A stretch of 64,000 bases of DNA from CAWGMT01 sp963823675. GTDB taxonomy: Bacteria > Planctomycetota > Planctomycetia > Isosphaerales > Isosphaeraceae. Position numbers and translations under genes: made by a program. The notes below the pieces were generated by a model. It made no database searches. It saw nothing but the letters and a program-made list of their open reading frames with translations, and was not told where the DNA came from. Shown here piece after piece: positions 51,401 through 60,838 of the stretch. Numbering within the stretch: the first letter of the stretch is position 1; every line of letters starts with the position of its first letter. The stretch is taken from the NCBI GenBank assembly GCA_963823675.1, contig CAWGMT010000012.1, positions 1,302,001-1,366,000 on the forward strand. The letters are read 5' to 3'.

Positions 51401-52140
51401 TTGTAGCTTTGCGCGGTATCTGGGTGATCGTCGGCGAGCAGTCGTCGGTTGATCTCCAACGCCTTCTCAAAGAGCGGCTGGGCCGCCGCGTATTTGACCT
51501 GGTCGTTCAGGTTGCCCGCCAGGTTGTTGTAGCTTTGCGCGGTACCTGGGTGATCGTCGGTGAGCAGTCGGCGGTTGATCTCCAGCGCCTTCTCGAACAG
51601 GGGCTGGGCCTGCGGATACTTACCCTGGGCGTTGAGGTTTAGCGCCAGGTTGTTGTAGCTGGTGGCGGTGTGGGGGTGATCGTCGGTGAGGAGTCGGCGG
51701 CGGATCTCCAGCGCCTTCGCATACAGCGGCTGGGCCGCCGCGTACTTTCCCTGGGCGTTGAGCCGGTCCGCTTGCTTAATCATGCTGATGCCCGATTGGT
51801 AGGCAGCACGATCTCCGCGAGGCATCGGCGCCAGCCGGCGTAACGCTTTGAGTTCCCACTGGACATTCATGGTCTCGAAGTGCTTGGACCCCTGAAGCTT
51901 GGTCCGCAATGCGACCAGCTCTTCCGCCCGCTCGATCGCCTTGTTCCAAGAATCCGCCTTCATCGCCTGATCGATCTGTAAGTCCAGTTCCTTCGCTCGT
52001 TTCTCATCGTCGCCGGTCAGCTTGATCAGTCCCGGCGCAGTTGGCTTGCCGGTCGCCGGTGCAGACGTTTGGCCGGGCAACGAGGGCGATGTGAAGAACA
52101 CGAACAGGATGAGCGGCGACGCTCGGAATCTGTTGACCAT
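48406..52140 (-). CDS. Exported TPR-CHAT protease-like protein 4 (10 TPRs), intact
   Basis: The start is ATG 52140 (MVNRFRASPLILFVFFTSPS, a signal peptide) with GGAGGC just upstream. A further in-frame ATG at 52284 would put about 48 odd residues before the signal peptide. The 1,244-residue protein has the N-domain (RAKELDLQIDQAMKADSWNK), ten 42-residue TPRs, a helical linker and a CHAT domain with His1048 (HLATHGVIDEA) and Cys1107 (LSACETALGRE). A PDZ-like insert (GLRDGDVLLAYNGMATNKKD) and the common end YFWAAFVLVGDPD complete it. This is the longest family member in the window and one of two without frameshifts. It is followed by a 61-residue partner-like gene. Confidence 0.93.
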   Translation of the reverse strand: MVNRFRASPLILFVFFTSPSLPGQTSAPATGKPTAPGLIKLTGDDEKRAKELDLQIDQAMKADSWNKAIERAEELVALRTKLQGSKHFETMNVQWELKALRRLAPMPRGDRAAYQSGISMIKQADRLNAQGKYAAAQPLYAKALEIRRRLLTDDHPHTATSYNNLALNLNAQGKYPQAQPLFEKALEINRRLLTDDHPGTAQSYNNLAGNLNDQVKYAAAQPLFEKALEINRRLLADDHPDTAQSYNNLAYNLNAQGKYAAAQPLFEKALEINRRLLTDDHPDTAQSSNNVALNLDALGKYAAAQPLYERSLEIRRRLLTDDHPHTAASYNNLASNLNAQGKYAAAQPLFEKALEIRRRLLTDDHFQTATSYNNLALNLNAQGKYAAAQPLCEKALEIRRRLLTDDHPHTAISYISLAYNLDAQGKYAAAQPLLEKALEIRRRLLSDNHPDIANSYNNLAANLGGQGKYAAAQPLYEKALEICRRLLTDDHPHTAQSYNNLSGNLDNQGKYAAAQPRYQKALEIRRRLLTDDHPQTARSYNNLAANLNAQGKYREAHDQWLAAARSQDAARLQASFTGLERTGARKSARPALAAVLAQLGQPVAAWQALEEDFGRGLLDELAARQDKRLTSDERNRIRELTAELERLDKLAESTPMNLDQSERAKRFEKLKHQRELASIGLGEFQTKLVAEHGMLAGRVANLNEIQAALPADAALVAWIDIPPPGPNAADPDGEHSGVVVRSKGIPTWVAIAGTGKDGVWTADDTGLANRVRTALRARPGTGSVDLGSLLVRLHSQRLAPLAKALGPTIDGQPPVRRLILLPSRAIAGIPIEALLALDDTRTVSYAPSGTVLKYLREQPRPDRHAGLLALGDPVYERTDRSSEPKPVPNHGLMLNVVVRGSNAASHGLRDGDVLLAYNGMATNKKDDLKVVADGGKPIPIEVWRDGVSSRLDLAAGKLGVIFDPRPAPVAITEQRRLQQVLRSARSGDKDFAPLPGTRREVDALALLFKSDNRPVRALLGTDASEPDLDRLAAANELRQFAFIHLATHGVIDEAMPQRSALILTQTGLPDPLDQVLNHKPVSDGRLSVREIQRGWDLKAELVTLSACETALGRESGGEGFVGFTQALLMSGARSVCLSLWRVDDKATSLLMTRFYQNLLGKRPALSKPMPKAEALQEAKQWLRSLTVDQIDGELAALQRGDVRPLAKDSGAPAIIAPTSRTSTGIRPYDHPYFWAAFVLVGDPD

Positions 52141-52289
52141 GGGAAGCCTCCACTCACGAATAACAACCGAGTCCAACACAGTCGTGCAAACTGTCAGGGA
52201 CCTTATTGGGGCTCCCGGAGCGGGGCGAAGAAGGGCGATCTGATAATAAGCACGGCGCCGGCAAACTGCGATCGGGTACGACACCAGGC

Positions 52290-52387
52290 CCTCATGGTGA
52301 TACGTTCGTGGCCACGAAACCTTTCACCGGTGACGCGATCAATAGTACGAGCACTATGAGCAACGACGCTCGGAATATGTTTCCCAT
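52290..52387 (-). pseudogene. Signal-peptide remnant of another TPR-CHAT gene
   Basis: Minus strand from ATG 52387 reads MGNIFRASLLIVLVLLIASP then VKGFVAT, closely resembling the start of TPR-CHAT 4 (MVNRFRASPLILFVF). It lies at the same distance from the S1/P1 fragment as TPR-CHAT 2 does at 29317. It shows that an earlier CHAT gene stood here and was replaced or deleted down to its first 30 codons. Confidence 0.65.
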
Positions 52388-52499
52388 GGTGAGCCTCTCG
52401 ACGAGCGGTCAACCAGACTGCCACGTCAACCTTCAGGCATGATAATCGGGAGTCCGACGTCGGTCAAAACGATGAGTTTGGATCAATCCGGGAGCGGAT
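52388..52499. promoter_or_regulatory. Divergent intergenic module, copy 3
   Basis: Matches 29318-29429 (gtcaaccagactgcc, accttcaggcatgataatcg, gacgtcggtcaaaacga). It now drives only a signal-peptide stub on one side and a nonsense-filled nuclease stub on the other. Confidence 0.55.
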
Positions 52500-52602
52500 A
52501 TGCCGATCGAAAAAACACGCCGGACTTAGTGGCTCGTCAGCTAGCTTACTCTGCTGGCGGCATTTCAGACGGCAACGCCAGCCTGGGCCTGGGACTGGCC
52601 AG
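52500..52602 (+). pseudogene. S1/P1 nuclease, N-terminal fragment 3
   Basis: ATG 52500 gives MPIEKTRRT, stop, WLVS, stop, LTLLAAFQTATPAWAWD. The two in-frame stops lie inside an otherwise recognisable signal peptide and mature N-terminus. Downstream DNA is the transposase-remnant repeat. Confidence 0.75.
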
Positions 52603-52636
52603 GACAGGCAGATTGCTGGCTGGGTGGCAACGCCCG

Positions 52637-53312
52637 AGGGCTACGGACCTCTTGGGTCGGTCGCAAGCGGCTCACGAAACGAGCGAATCGGTCCCGACGC
52701 CGAATGTGCTCAGAATTCTCGGATTCCGAGCACAGAGCAACGTGGCCAGAGGTTCGTGATGTCCGTTGCGCGCAGGGAATCAGCCGCTGAGGGCCCGAAT
52801 CGGGTTCCGGTCGGGACTTCGTGCCGCTTACGTTGCTGTTCATCCGCCCAGGTTCGGCACGCGGCGCAGGCCGAGACGGTGCGCGACTTCTCTGAGTCGC
52901 TGCCGACTGGCTGCGAAGAAGCGACCCAACAGACGGCCCTTGCTCAGTTTCTCCAGCCGTGCTTGCCAGGTCTCGGCCGTCGTCCCGATTCGCTCGAAAC
53001 TTCATCGAGGATGGCGACGCTCTGGAAGCGTCCCTCAAAAAATGCTCCCCGGACCTTTTCCTCGCGGTTCGCCAGTCGTGAGAGTGGTTCCTTCAGGCAT
53101 TTCATCCGAGCAAGAACGCCCGCCGCACGCAACGCGTGACGCAGTGGTACCAGCGTGCGACTGAGGGTTCAATCATATGCGCTCGTGCGATGGTCACGGT
53201 GCGGTCTCGCAGGGTTATCATCGAGCGAATTGGCCGAATCCAAATGCCTCTCTCTTCGCTGATCCACGCAGTTCACCGAGTCGCATGACCGAAGTGAATA
53301 TTGCACTGCCTT
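52637..53312 (+). repeat. Long direct repeat, right copy (partner 43300-43975)
   Basis: The copies share flanks beyond the transposase remnant on both sides. Similarity ends around 53312, immediately left of the region leading to the IS110 transposase, where the left copy continues with tgtcctagcctttaat instead. This break is the best estimate of the IS110 element's left end. Confidence 0.8.
52828..53197 (-). pseudogene. REP-associated transposase remnant D
   Basis: Near-identical to remnant C, with the same internal deletion and frame changes. Start-like VTIARAHMIEPSVARWYHCV, middle LSRLANREEKVRGAFFEGRF, end LREVAHRLGLRRVPNLGG. Not active. Confidence 0.75.
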
Positions 53313-53562
53313 GTATATCTCATTCCGGCTGGTATTTGATACTGGCTGTGTGCCGTGAGGAGAGCTATGCAATGCCTGAGGCGTTGACCTCTTAGGACAG
53401 ATCGCTCCCTCCGGCTCGGGCACAAGGCGTTGGTACATGATGCGGCCTGGACCGCTTATCACAAGGATTCCCTTGCCCGAGACCACCGGGGGAGACTCAC
53501 GCCCTTCTCTCTGACACATGTCGTATAGGATGTCTCCAAGGGCTTCTTTACGGAGGTTTACC
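53313..53562 (+). other. Non-coding left end of the IS110 element, possible bridge RNA
   Basis: These 250 bases lie between the end of the long direct repeat and the transposase start and hold no gene. IS110-group elements carry a structured bridge RNA in their longer non-coding end, usually upstream of the transposase. The size and position fit, and segments such as cccgagaccaccgggggag can pair locally. Structure not computed. CGGAGG at 53551-53556 is the transposase ribosome-binding site. Confidence 0.4.
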
Positions 53563-55315
53563 ATGGCTAGCGCCCCAACTCTCGACCGCATCGGCGTCGG
53601 CATTGATACCGCGCGATACGGTCACCGCGTCTCCTTCCTCAGGCCGGATCGCAAACCGGCCGCCAAGCCGATAACCGTGATGGAAAACCACGCTGGTTAT
53701 CAGTCATTCAAAGATGTGTTGCTGCGACTACGTGAGCAGAATCCCGGCGTTGAATTTCACGTCCGCATCGACGCCGCCGGCCAGTACGCGCAGAACCTGG
53801 AACAGTTCCTGCACAGCCTTGACTTGCCCATGACCATCTCCGTGGGCGAGCCCAAGCGCAACAAGGATTATCGCAAGGCGCACTTCCCCAAGCGCACCAC
53901 CGATGACACCGAGAGTCAGGCCATGGCCCGCTTTGCCATCGTCGAACAGCCACCCGCCACGCCAGCCCCCAGCGCGACGATGATCGCGTTGCTCGAGGTG
54001 GCCGGCGCTGCAGGCCAGGGTCAAGCAGACGACCCAAGCGGTCAATCGGCTGCACAACCTGCTGGCTCGCTGCTTTCCCGAGCTCGCCACCTTGACCGAT
54101 GATATCGCTGCCGGCTGGGTCCTCTACTTGCTGGAGAAGTACCCCACGGCCGAGCGTATCGCCGCCGCCCACCTCACGTCGTTGGAGAAGATTCCCTATC
54201 TCTCCAGCGAGAGGGCGCGGGAGGTCCAAAAAGCCGCCAAGCAGTCGGTGGCGTCGCTCCGGGGTCCAGTGGCGGAGGCTTTGGTTACCGACCTGGTGAA
54301 GCAGCTCCGCCACTGCCAAATCGCCGAGCGCTCGATGCAGAAATTGTTGACCAAGGCCTTCGCCGAACTCCCCGGCTCGGCCCATACCCAACTCCAGACC
54401 ATCCCCGGTATCGGCCAAGCCACAGCCGCAGTTTTGGTTGCCAAGATCGTCAACATCGACCGGTTCGACACTCCCGATAAGCTCGTGGGCTATTTTGGGA
54501 TCTTTCCTGAGGAGAACCGCTCAGGAGTCAACCGCTTTGGCAATCCCTTGCCCCCGGGCACGATGTGCATGTCGCGCAAAGGCTGCGACCTGGTGCGCGG
54601 CTACCTTTGGAACGCCACGCGCGTCGCCATCCGCCACAACCCCGCCATCCGCCCTCTTTATCGCCGCCTCAGAGCCAAGGGCAAACGCGGCGACGTTGCC
54701 TTTGGGCAGTGCATGCGCAAACTCCTTCACCTGGTCTTCGCTGTCTGGAAGACCGATCGTCCCTTCGATGAGCAGCACTACCCTTGGGAGAATCCCACGG
54801 ACGCCGGCATAACCAGCAGTCCCGCGGCTGCCGGCGCCGGCGCGACCGACTCCAGCAACAACAAAGCCGAAGGCCACAAGCAGGACGAGCCTGCGGGAAA
54901 AGTGGTCACCCCGACTCACTCGACGATCGAGCAGGCGCCGCCCTCAATCAAGCCAGAGCATCCGCCTGTCGCCGCGCGCCCGCACGTTGATTTCGCATTC
55001 TTGCGCCAGCAAATCTCTCTGGAACAGGTACTAAAGCATCTGGATCTGTTGCGCCATTTGCGCGGCAGCGGTCCGCAGCGTCGCGGGTGCTGTCCAGTGC
55101 ACAGCCATCCTGGGGATCAAGAACGGACGTTTTCGGTCCATCTGGGCAAGAATGCTTTTCGATGCTTCCAGAAGAATTGCGGTGTGCAGGGCAACGCGTT
55201 CGATCTCTGGGCTGCCATCCATCGGCTGCCGCTGTACGACGCTGCCTTGCACCTGGCCGAGACTTTCGGGCTCCCACGGAACAGAGGAGAGGAACCCGTC
55301 AAAGGAACCCGTTGA
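53563..55315 (+). mobile_element. IS110-family transposase with C-terminal CHC2 zinc finger; one frameshift
   Basis: ATG 53563 (MASAPTLDRIGVGIDTARYG) begins the RuvC-like DEDD half with the first catalytic Asp in GIDTA and another acidic site in FHVRIDAAGQ. A shift near 54005 leads into a coiled segment (LQARVKQTTQAVNRLHNLLA). The transposase-20 half follows (LQTIPGIGQATAAVLVAKIV, LVGYFGIFPEENRSGVNRFG), with the Ser-containing part around CMSRKGCDLVRGYLWNAT. A linker joins it to a CHC2/DnaG-type zinc finger (CCPVHSHPGDQERTFSVHLG, FRCFQKNCGVQGNAFDLWAA). IS110 enzymes are RNA-guided recombinases; the primase-type finger is an unusual addition. Confidence 0.85.
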
Positions 55316-55536
55316 CCTGAACTGACACCCGTGCGAAGCCGGAGCCCGCGAAGCTGAACATGCTCGGACCTGTCGCGCTGAAACACCGCGGCGGACTCTG
55401 ACGGGCGCTGGCGTACGACCTTGCTGCGCCCCGCGAGGCGCCAAGGTCCACCCTGCGCGCCCAGGTTGCCTCCAACGCCCACCGTCATCACGATCGACGG
55501 CACTTGACTTTCAATGGTACATCTGTCCTGGTCTTC

Positions 55537-56365
<829 letters not shown>

Positions 56366-57242
56366 ATGGATCAGACTGAGTTCGACGAACGCATGAACTC
56401 AATCGACCGACAGCTCGCCGCTGCTGACCGTGACGTCGTTCGCCGTCCCCTATACGCATGGGCCAAACTTACAGGGGAGAAGGTGCTCGATTTCGCCCCT
56501 CACGACCCTAATCTTGGCCCTTATGAACGGCCTAACCGCTTTTGGAGCGTGCTTCAATGGTACGAGGAGCGGTATCCGAAGCAGTTGTTAATCGGGCACG
56601 CTTTCGGTCCTCGCCCAATCGTCATCCGCAATACCGTCTTCAGAGCCGACATACCAGCGCTTTTCGATCCGACTCACCCACTCAATGCCTTTGATTACCT
56701 CCCGGACGTGCCACCGGCCCTCTTTGGATCGCTCGATCAGTTTGAGCGTGACGCGGTGAATGCCAGATACCAGAGGTTATTCCGCCAAGGCTCAGTGCTA
56801 GAGATGGCCCGGTGGCAATGGCATCACCGGCCGAGACGCGCAACTTGCGAGTAAGCTGCTCGAAAATGGACGTGCCGACCTTCGCATGGCGTGCGATTAC
56901 AGCTTGCGACTTCATCCAGGACAGGTCCTTTTCGTCGCCCAGCAGGCGGCCGAGAAGTATCTCAAGGCGCTGCTCGCGGTCAGTGACCCTACGTGGACCG
57001 ACAGTCGATTTAAGAACGAATTCAGTCACAAAATGACCAAACTACTTGACGCGTGCACCGAGGTCGAAACTCGGCTCAAGCGCTACCGCGATCCCATCGT
57101 CACGTTGGAACGTGGTCCAAAGGCGCGGTATGAAACGCAGCCGATGACTGCGGCAGAGGCGGTCCGCGTCATCGACCTGTCTCACGACATGTGCTACTCG
57201 GTCGCCTCGCACCTCTTGACACGACACCCGCGCGTAGCATAG
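56366..57242 (+). CDS. HEPN-domain protein with a novel N-terminal domain; frameshifted
   Basis: The first frame (MDQTEFDERMNSIDRQLAAA, then LQWYEERYPKQLLIGHAFGP and VFRADIPALFDPTHPLNAFD) is a soluble domain I do not recognise. It stops at 56854. One base off, GRDAQLASKLLENGRADLRM continues directly into QVLFVAQQAAEKYLKALLAV and SHKMTKLLDACTEV, the central helices of HEPN (MNT-partner type) proteins, ending at 57242. Joining them near 56833 gives about 292 residues. If there is no join, the HEPN frame could start at ATG 56886. HEPN proteins are often ribonucleases or toxin components. A canonical RxxxxH motif is not obvious here, so activity is uncertain. Confidence 0.65.
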
Positions 57243-57690
57243 CAGCTAATCGAGACCCCGCCTCGCCGCTCGCGGGAGTCTAAATCCGGTGTCGGTGTCG
57301 TTGTAAAGCTAAGCAGCAGTGAAAGTTGTTGTTCGACGAACGATCGTCTGCCCACCGCTTGCCCACCGACACTTGTCGAGACTGACCCGAATCTGGCCGC
57401 CATCGTGGATGCATGGTTACGACTGCCTGATGCGATTAAGGCCGGCATCGTGGCGATCGTACGAGCGGCGAGCCAACCAAAGTAGGGCGTCGCCCGAGAG
57501 TGTCGATGGTCAGGGGCGCGTGGGGGGGCAACAAGGTACCGACGACTGGAATTGGTCAGGTGCGTGCGCCCGTAGGTCGAATGAGATGCTCGATCAGCGA
57601 TCGCCTTTTTGCCTGGCACGTCCGACTGCCGATACGTGGAACAACCAGAACAATTGGCTCGAGATTTTGATTAAATTAATCAAGCGGGAG
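57243..57690 (+). other. Intergenic region, no gene recognised
   Basis: Nothing supported on either strand. The right end becomes AT-rich (gattttgattaaattaatca) before the toxin-antitoxin promoter. Confidence 0.5.
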
Positions 57691-57732
57691 TTGACGATCG
57701 ACCGAAACATGGTATCATTCTATCAGTGATAG
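57691..57732 (+). promoter_or_regulatory. Promoter and operator of the HigBA module
   Basis: TTGACG (57691-57696), a 16-base spacer and TATCAT (57713-57718) form a good sigma-70 promoter. The palindrome CTATCAGTGATAG (57720-57732) lies at the expected transcription start, 11 bases before the toxin ATG, and is a likely binding site for the HigA antitoxin. Confidence 0.7.
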
Positions 57733-57743
57733 GGTGCTAGGTA

Positions 57744-58040
57744 ATGCGATATCGTCATGGGGACAGGGTTCTGAGAAAGATTGACGAGGACCCGGATTTT
57801 GACGGTGGCCGAGCACCCAGCCTGGTGAAAGCATTCCGCATGCGAATGCAGGCCATTCGATCGGCCAGCAATGAGAATGACCTGTGAGCATTGAAATCAC
57901 TACGGTTCGAGAAACTCAAAGGAAAGCGGCAGCACGAACACTCAATTCGCCTGAATGATCAATTTCGGCTGATTTTTCAGATCGAAAAGACGGACGAGGG
58001 CAACAGAATCGTTATTCTCAGCATAGAAGATTATCACTGA
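57744..58040 (+). pseudogene. higB: HigB-type toxin with a premature stop
   Basis: From ATG 57744 the frame reads MRYRHGDRVLRKIDEDPDFD, then AFRMRMQAIRSASNENDL, TGA at 57885-57887, and resumes with ALKSLRFEKLKGKRQHEHSI, RLNDQFRLIFQIE and IVILSIEDYH to the true stop at 58040. The second half is the conserved HigB/RelE-like core (SLRFEKLKG...SIRLNDQFRLIF). Relatives usually have Arg before the ALRSLRFEKL motif; CGA to TGA is a single transition. Without readthrough no toxin core is made. It is the first gene of a HigBA pair. Confidence 0.8.
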
Positions 58041-58060
58041 TACCCAAAAAGGGATGCATT

Positions 58061-58411
58061 ATGGCCACAACATACCGTCCCGTTGCCGCGGCTTTTCCGC
58101 CGGGCGATTTCATCAGGGAAGAGTTGGAGGCCCGAGGCTGGTCACAGTCTGACCTCGCGAAGATCTTGGGTCGCCCGTTCCAGACAGTAAACGCAATCGT
58201 GAATGGCCGCAAGGCGATCACGCCTCGCATGGCTCGGGAGTTGGAGGCTGCATTCGGCTCATCAGCCGAATTCTGGATGAACCTTGAAGTCACCTATCAG
58301 CTCCACAATGAGACCCTAGCCGACCCGGAGATTGCCAGTCGAGCGAAAGAGCATGACGCCCCGCAGGCCATGCGGACATTTAGAGAACCGGTTACCGCCA
58401 ACCATGGGTGA
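58061..58411 (+). CDS. higA: HigA-type antitoxin, XRE helix-turn-helix
   Basis: This 116-residue protein reads FPPGDFIREELEARGWSQSD, LAKILGRPFQTVNAIVNGRK, AITPRMARELEAAFGSSAEF and then WMNLEVTYQL, the standard HigA layout with the HTH at about residues 25-60. It begins 20 bases after the HigB stop and is intact. HigA binds HigB and represses the shared promoter. With HigB broken upstream, the antitoxin may now serve only as a repressor or as protection against other HigB toxins. The C-terminal tail after EIASRAKEHDAP is short and variable. Confidence 0.88.
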   Translation: MATTYRPVAAAFPPGDFIREELEARGWSQSDLAKILGRPFQTVNAIVNGRKAITPRMARELEAAFGSSAEFWMNLEVTYQLHNETLADPEIASRAKEHDAPQAMRTFREPVTANHG

Positions 58412-59315
58412 GGTGCGAGTCCAGTGGCTGCACGGCGTCCGTGTTGGCCATCCACGAGCATAACGGCCGGCGCCCGCTCAAGGCGTCGGCCGTTTCTTTG
58501 CGCCACTTGTCTTTGTCCGGCGCCGCGCGCAACCCCCGATGGTCACCCGGCGACGGTCACCGCCACTGCCTCCACATGGCCGTCACCCGCTGCCTACCGT
58601 CGCCGCGGGACAGGGAACGGTCGAGGCGCGAGGTCGAGCCTAACTCGGCTTGCGGGAAGTACAAAGACGGCTCGGCCACTCTTTGAAATGTCGATGATCG
58701 CTCATAGATTGGGATGCGACGCGTTTCGTGCGTGTCTCTGGGGTGCAGGGAATGACTCCCGACCGTCGTCGAACGGCTTTATCAAGACGAGTCGTCGACC
58801 GCCACAAACCTCCGGTCGATGATGACCCGTTTTCCTGAGACTTCGGCATCCTGAGCGCAGGTCCCGCACGGCCAGTCCTCGCTTGGTCCGGCCGAAGGTC
58901 ACGCTATGCTGACCGGAACCGGCCTGTGGAATCGCCTCAATGATTGGCTCAGTCGGCCGCGCAAGAACGGCGCAGGAGTTCCAGGATTGATGCTGACCTG
59001 TCATGCCATGAAATCGGCCGTCGTCGTCGCTCTCTGAGGTATCCTTCGCCCGCACCGCTCGGCCGTCATCATCCAGGTACGGCCCGTCGGCGATTCGGGG
59101 GCTCGTTGGCGGCACTGGTCGGTGCGCGCGGAGGGGCCAGCTTATTTATCCGGGGCCCGGACGTTGTCGTTGAAATGACAAGTTGACTTCCGGAGGTTCG
59201 CTCGGCATCGAGCACCTGCGTCCAAGTACGCCGGCTGATCATCTAGCGCGCGATGACCAGTGTGATCCCGAGGGAGGGGGCGACCGACGCTGCCGTCTCA
59301 TGCACCCGCCATCGG
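58412..59315 (+). other. Intergenic region, no gene recognised
   Basis: High-GC sequence with several overlapping open frames but no recognisable protein motif on either strand. Confidence 0.5.
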
Positions 59316-59476
59316 CGGATTTTGAGTCCGGCGCGTCTGCCATCTGCCTGACGTTGGGCTGATATTGATTTGGCGCAGATTTCAGGGATTTGTCAGGGGT
59401 TTACGATAGCCCCCGTTGTCGATCGCATTGTAGCCGCATGGGGCTGACACGGGCAATATGTGCAGAAGAATTGCAG
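59316..59476 (+). repeat. Duplicated integration-scar block, right copy with tRNA-Leu anticodon arm
   Basis: Minus strand TGGCAGACGCGCCGGACTCA then AAATCCG is the D-anticodon part of tRNA-Leu(CAA). Beyond it the tRNA is lost. The following 130 bp match the flank at 45101-45261, up to tgtgcagaagaattgcag. Confidence 0.65.
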
Positions 59477-59964
59477 GAGATGAATCACAACGCGTTCTCA
59501 GATCATGACTGACCGTCGTCTGTCGGATTGTGGGTAACCGCAGCCGCAAGGCTGGTCCAGATGCGTGCTCTCGTGTGGTATGAGTGCGGCCATTGTGGCG
59601 CCGGATGCTTGGCTGTGTCCATCAGTCGATTCGAGTGAGCAGCCGGTCGATCTTTTCCGCGAGCCGAGTCATATGCTCGCCCAGGGTATTAGAGTCGTTG
59701 CTCAACAGGTCAACAACCGCGCGCACGCGGTGATGGCGGTCTTCGTTCTGCCGCAACGGAATCAAGGTGGATTTCGTCAAATTCGGCGAAGCAGTCTTTC
59801 GGACGTTCCGGGGTTAGTTTAAAGTCCCTCGGGCGATGCTCCACATTTGCCGCGACCGACGAAAGTTTTGAATCACAACCGATCTGGCAGAAAGCGATTC
59901 ACCCGGCCCAACTCCTTTCCGGCGGGTCCGCAGTCCGATGTTCCGATTGCAAAGGATCTCTGCG
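59477..59964 (-). other. Intergenic region with a possible coding tail
   Basis: On the minus strand around 59810-59630 one frame reads VRAVVDLLSNDSNTLGEHMT then RLAEKIDRLLTRID and a stop, which looks like the end of a helical protein. No start or upstream part is identifiable, so I do not call a gene. Confidence 0.35.
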
Positions 59965-60838
59965 ATGAGCCATACAGCGGTGGTGAGTCAGGCAAGTCCT
60001 GGGTGTATTATTTTCCTGCTTAACCACTCGCGCTCGATGACCGAAGACCTCACTGCGTCAGGACGATTGAAACGCGATGTCATTGCGAGGGTGATTAACT
60101 GCTTCCTCACCCAGTTGATCATTCGCTGCGAAAAGGACGAAGGCGTTCGACACTGGTTCGACGTCGGTGTCATCGGCTACAAGAACGATGGGAACGGAAC
60201 GCCAGTAATTGGACCGGCACTCAAAGGCACGCTCGCGGGCGTCGACCTGGTGAGTACGGTGGAACTTTCCGAGCACCCGTTTCGGCTCGAAGAGAAAATC
60301 AAGATCGTTGACGACAGGGAGGGCGGGCGCGTTGCGGTTCCGGTCAAGTTCTTGGTCTGGTACGAAGCGCCCCAGGACATGGTGACGGCCAGCTCCCCGA
60401 TGTGCGCAGCGCTTGAGTACGTCACGAGGATCGCCCAGGATTGGAGCTACACCCACCCCGCGAGCTTTCCACCGGTCGTCATCCATATCACAGATGGCGG
60501 ATCGAGCGACGGCAACCCCGAGCTGATGAGCGCTGCCCTCCGATCGATCCGCACACAGGAAGGGGGCGAGGCGATCCTGTTCAACTGCCATCTCTCCAAC
60601 TTCCCGCATGCAGGAGTTCTGTTCCCCGTTGGCGAAGCGGATCTGCCTGACGACGAGTTGGCGCGCGTGCTTTTCCGAATGTCGAGCGTCTTGCCTGATC
60701 CTATGCGCCGCCTTGCCGAGAGCTACCGGATCGAATGCGGCGCTGGTGCGCGGGATGACGTTTAATGCCGAATCGACACAGTTCCTCGCGCTTCTCGATG
60801 TGGGCACTGCGATACCAACCTTCGACGACCAGCATTAG
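59965..60838 (+). CDS. von Willebrand factor A-domain protein (TerY-like); frameshift near the end
   Basis: I start at ATG 59965 (MSHTAVVSQASPGCIIFLLN) rather than ATG 59938. The vWA fold is clear: IIFLLNHSRSMTEDL is the MIDAS strand with the first Asp changed to Asn (relatives have D-x-S-x-S). VIARVINCFLTQLIIRCEKD and WFDVGVIGYKNDGNG follow, then FPPVVIHITDGGSSDGNPEL with the DGxSxDG metal loop, and LFNCHLSNF. A one-base shift near 60740 gives the normal end ALVRGMTFNAESTQFLALLD and VGTA, stopping at 60838. This vWA type occurs with protein kinases and PP2C phosphatases in ter-linked and other stress or conflict loci. The kinase-like gene 0.7 kb downstream fits that. Confidence 0.8.

Noticed and set aside
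58412..59315. Several open frames of 70-140 codons on both strands
   Set aside because: Typical for non-coding DNA at this GC content; no motifs, no consistent start signals.
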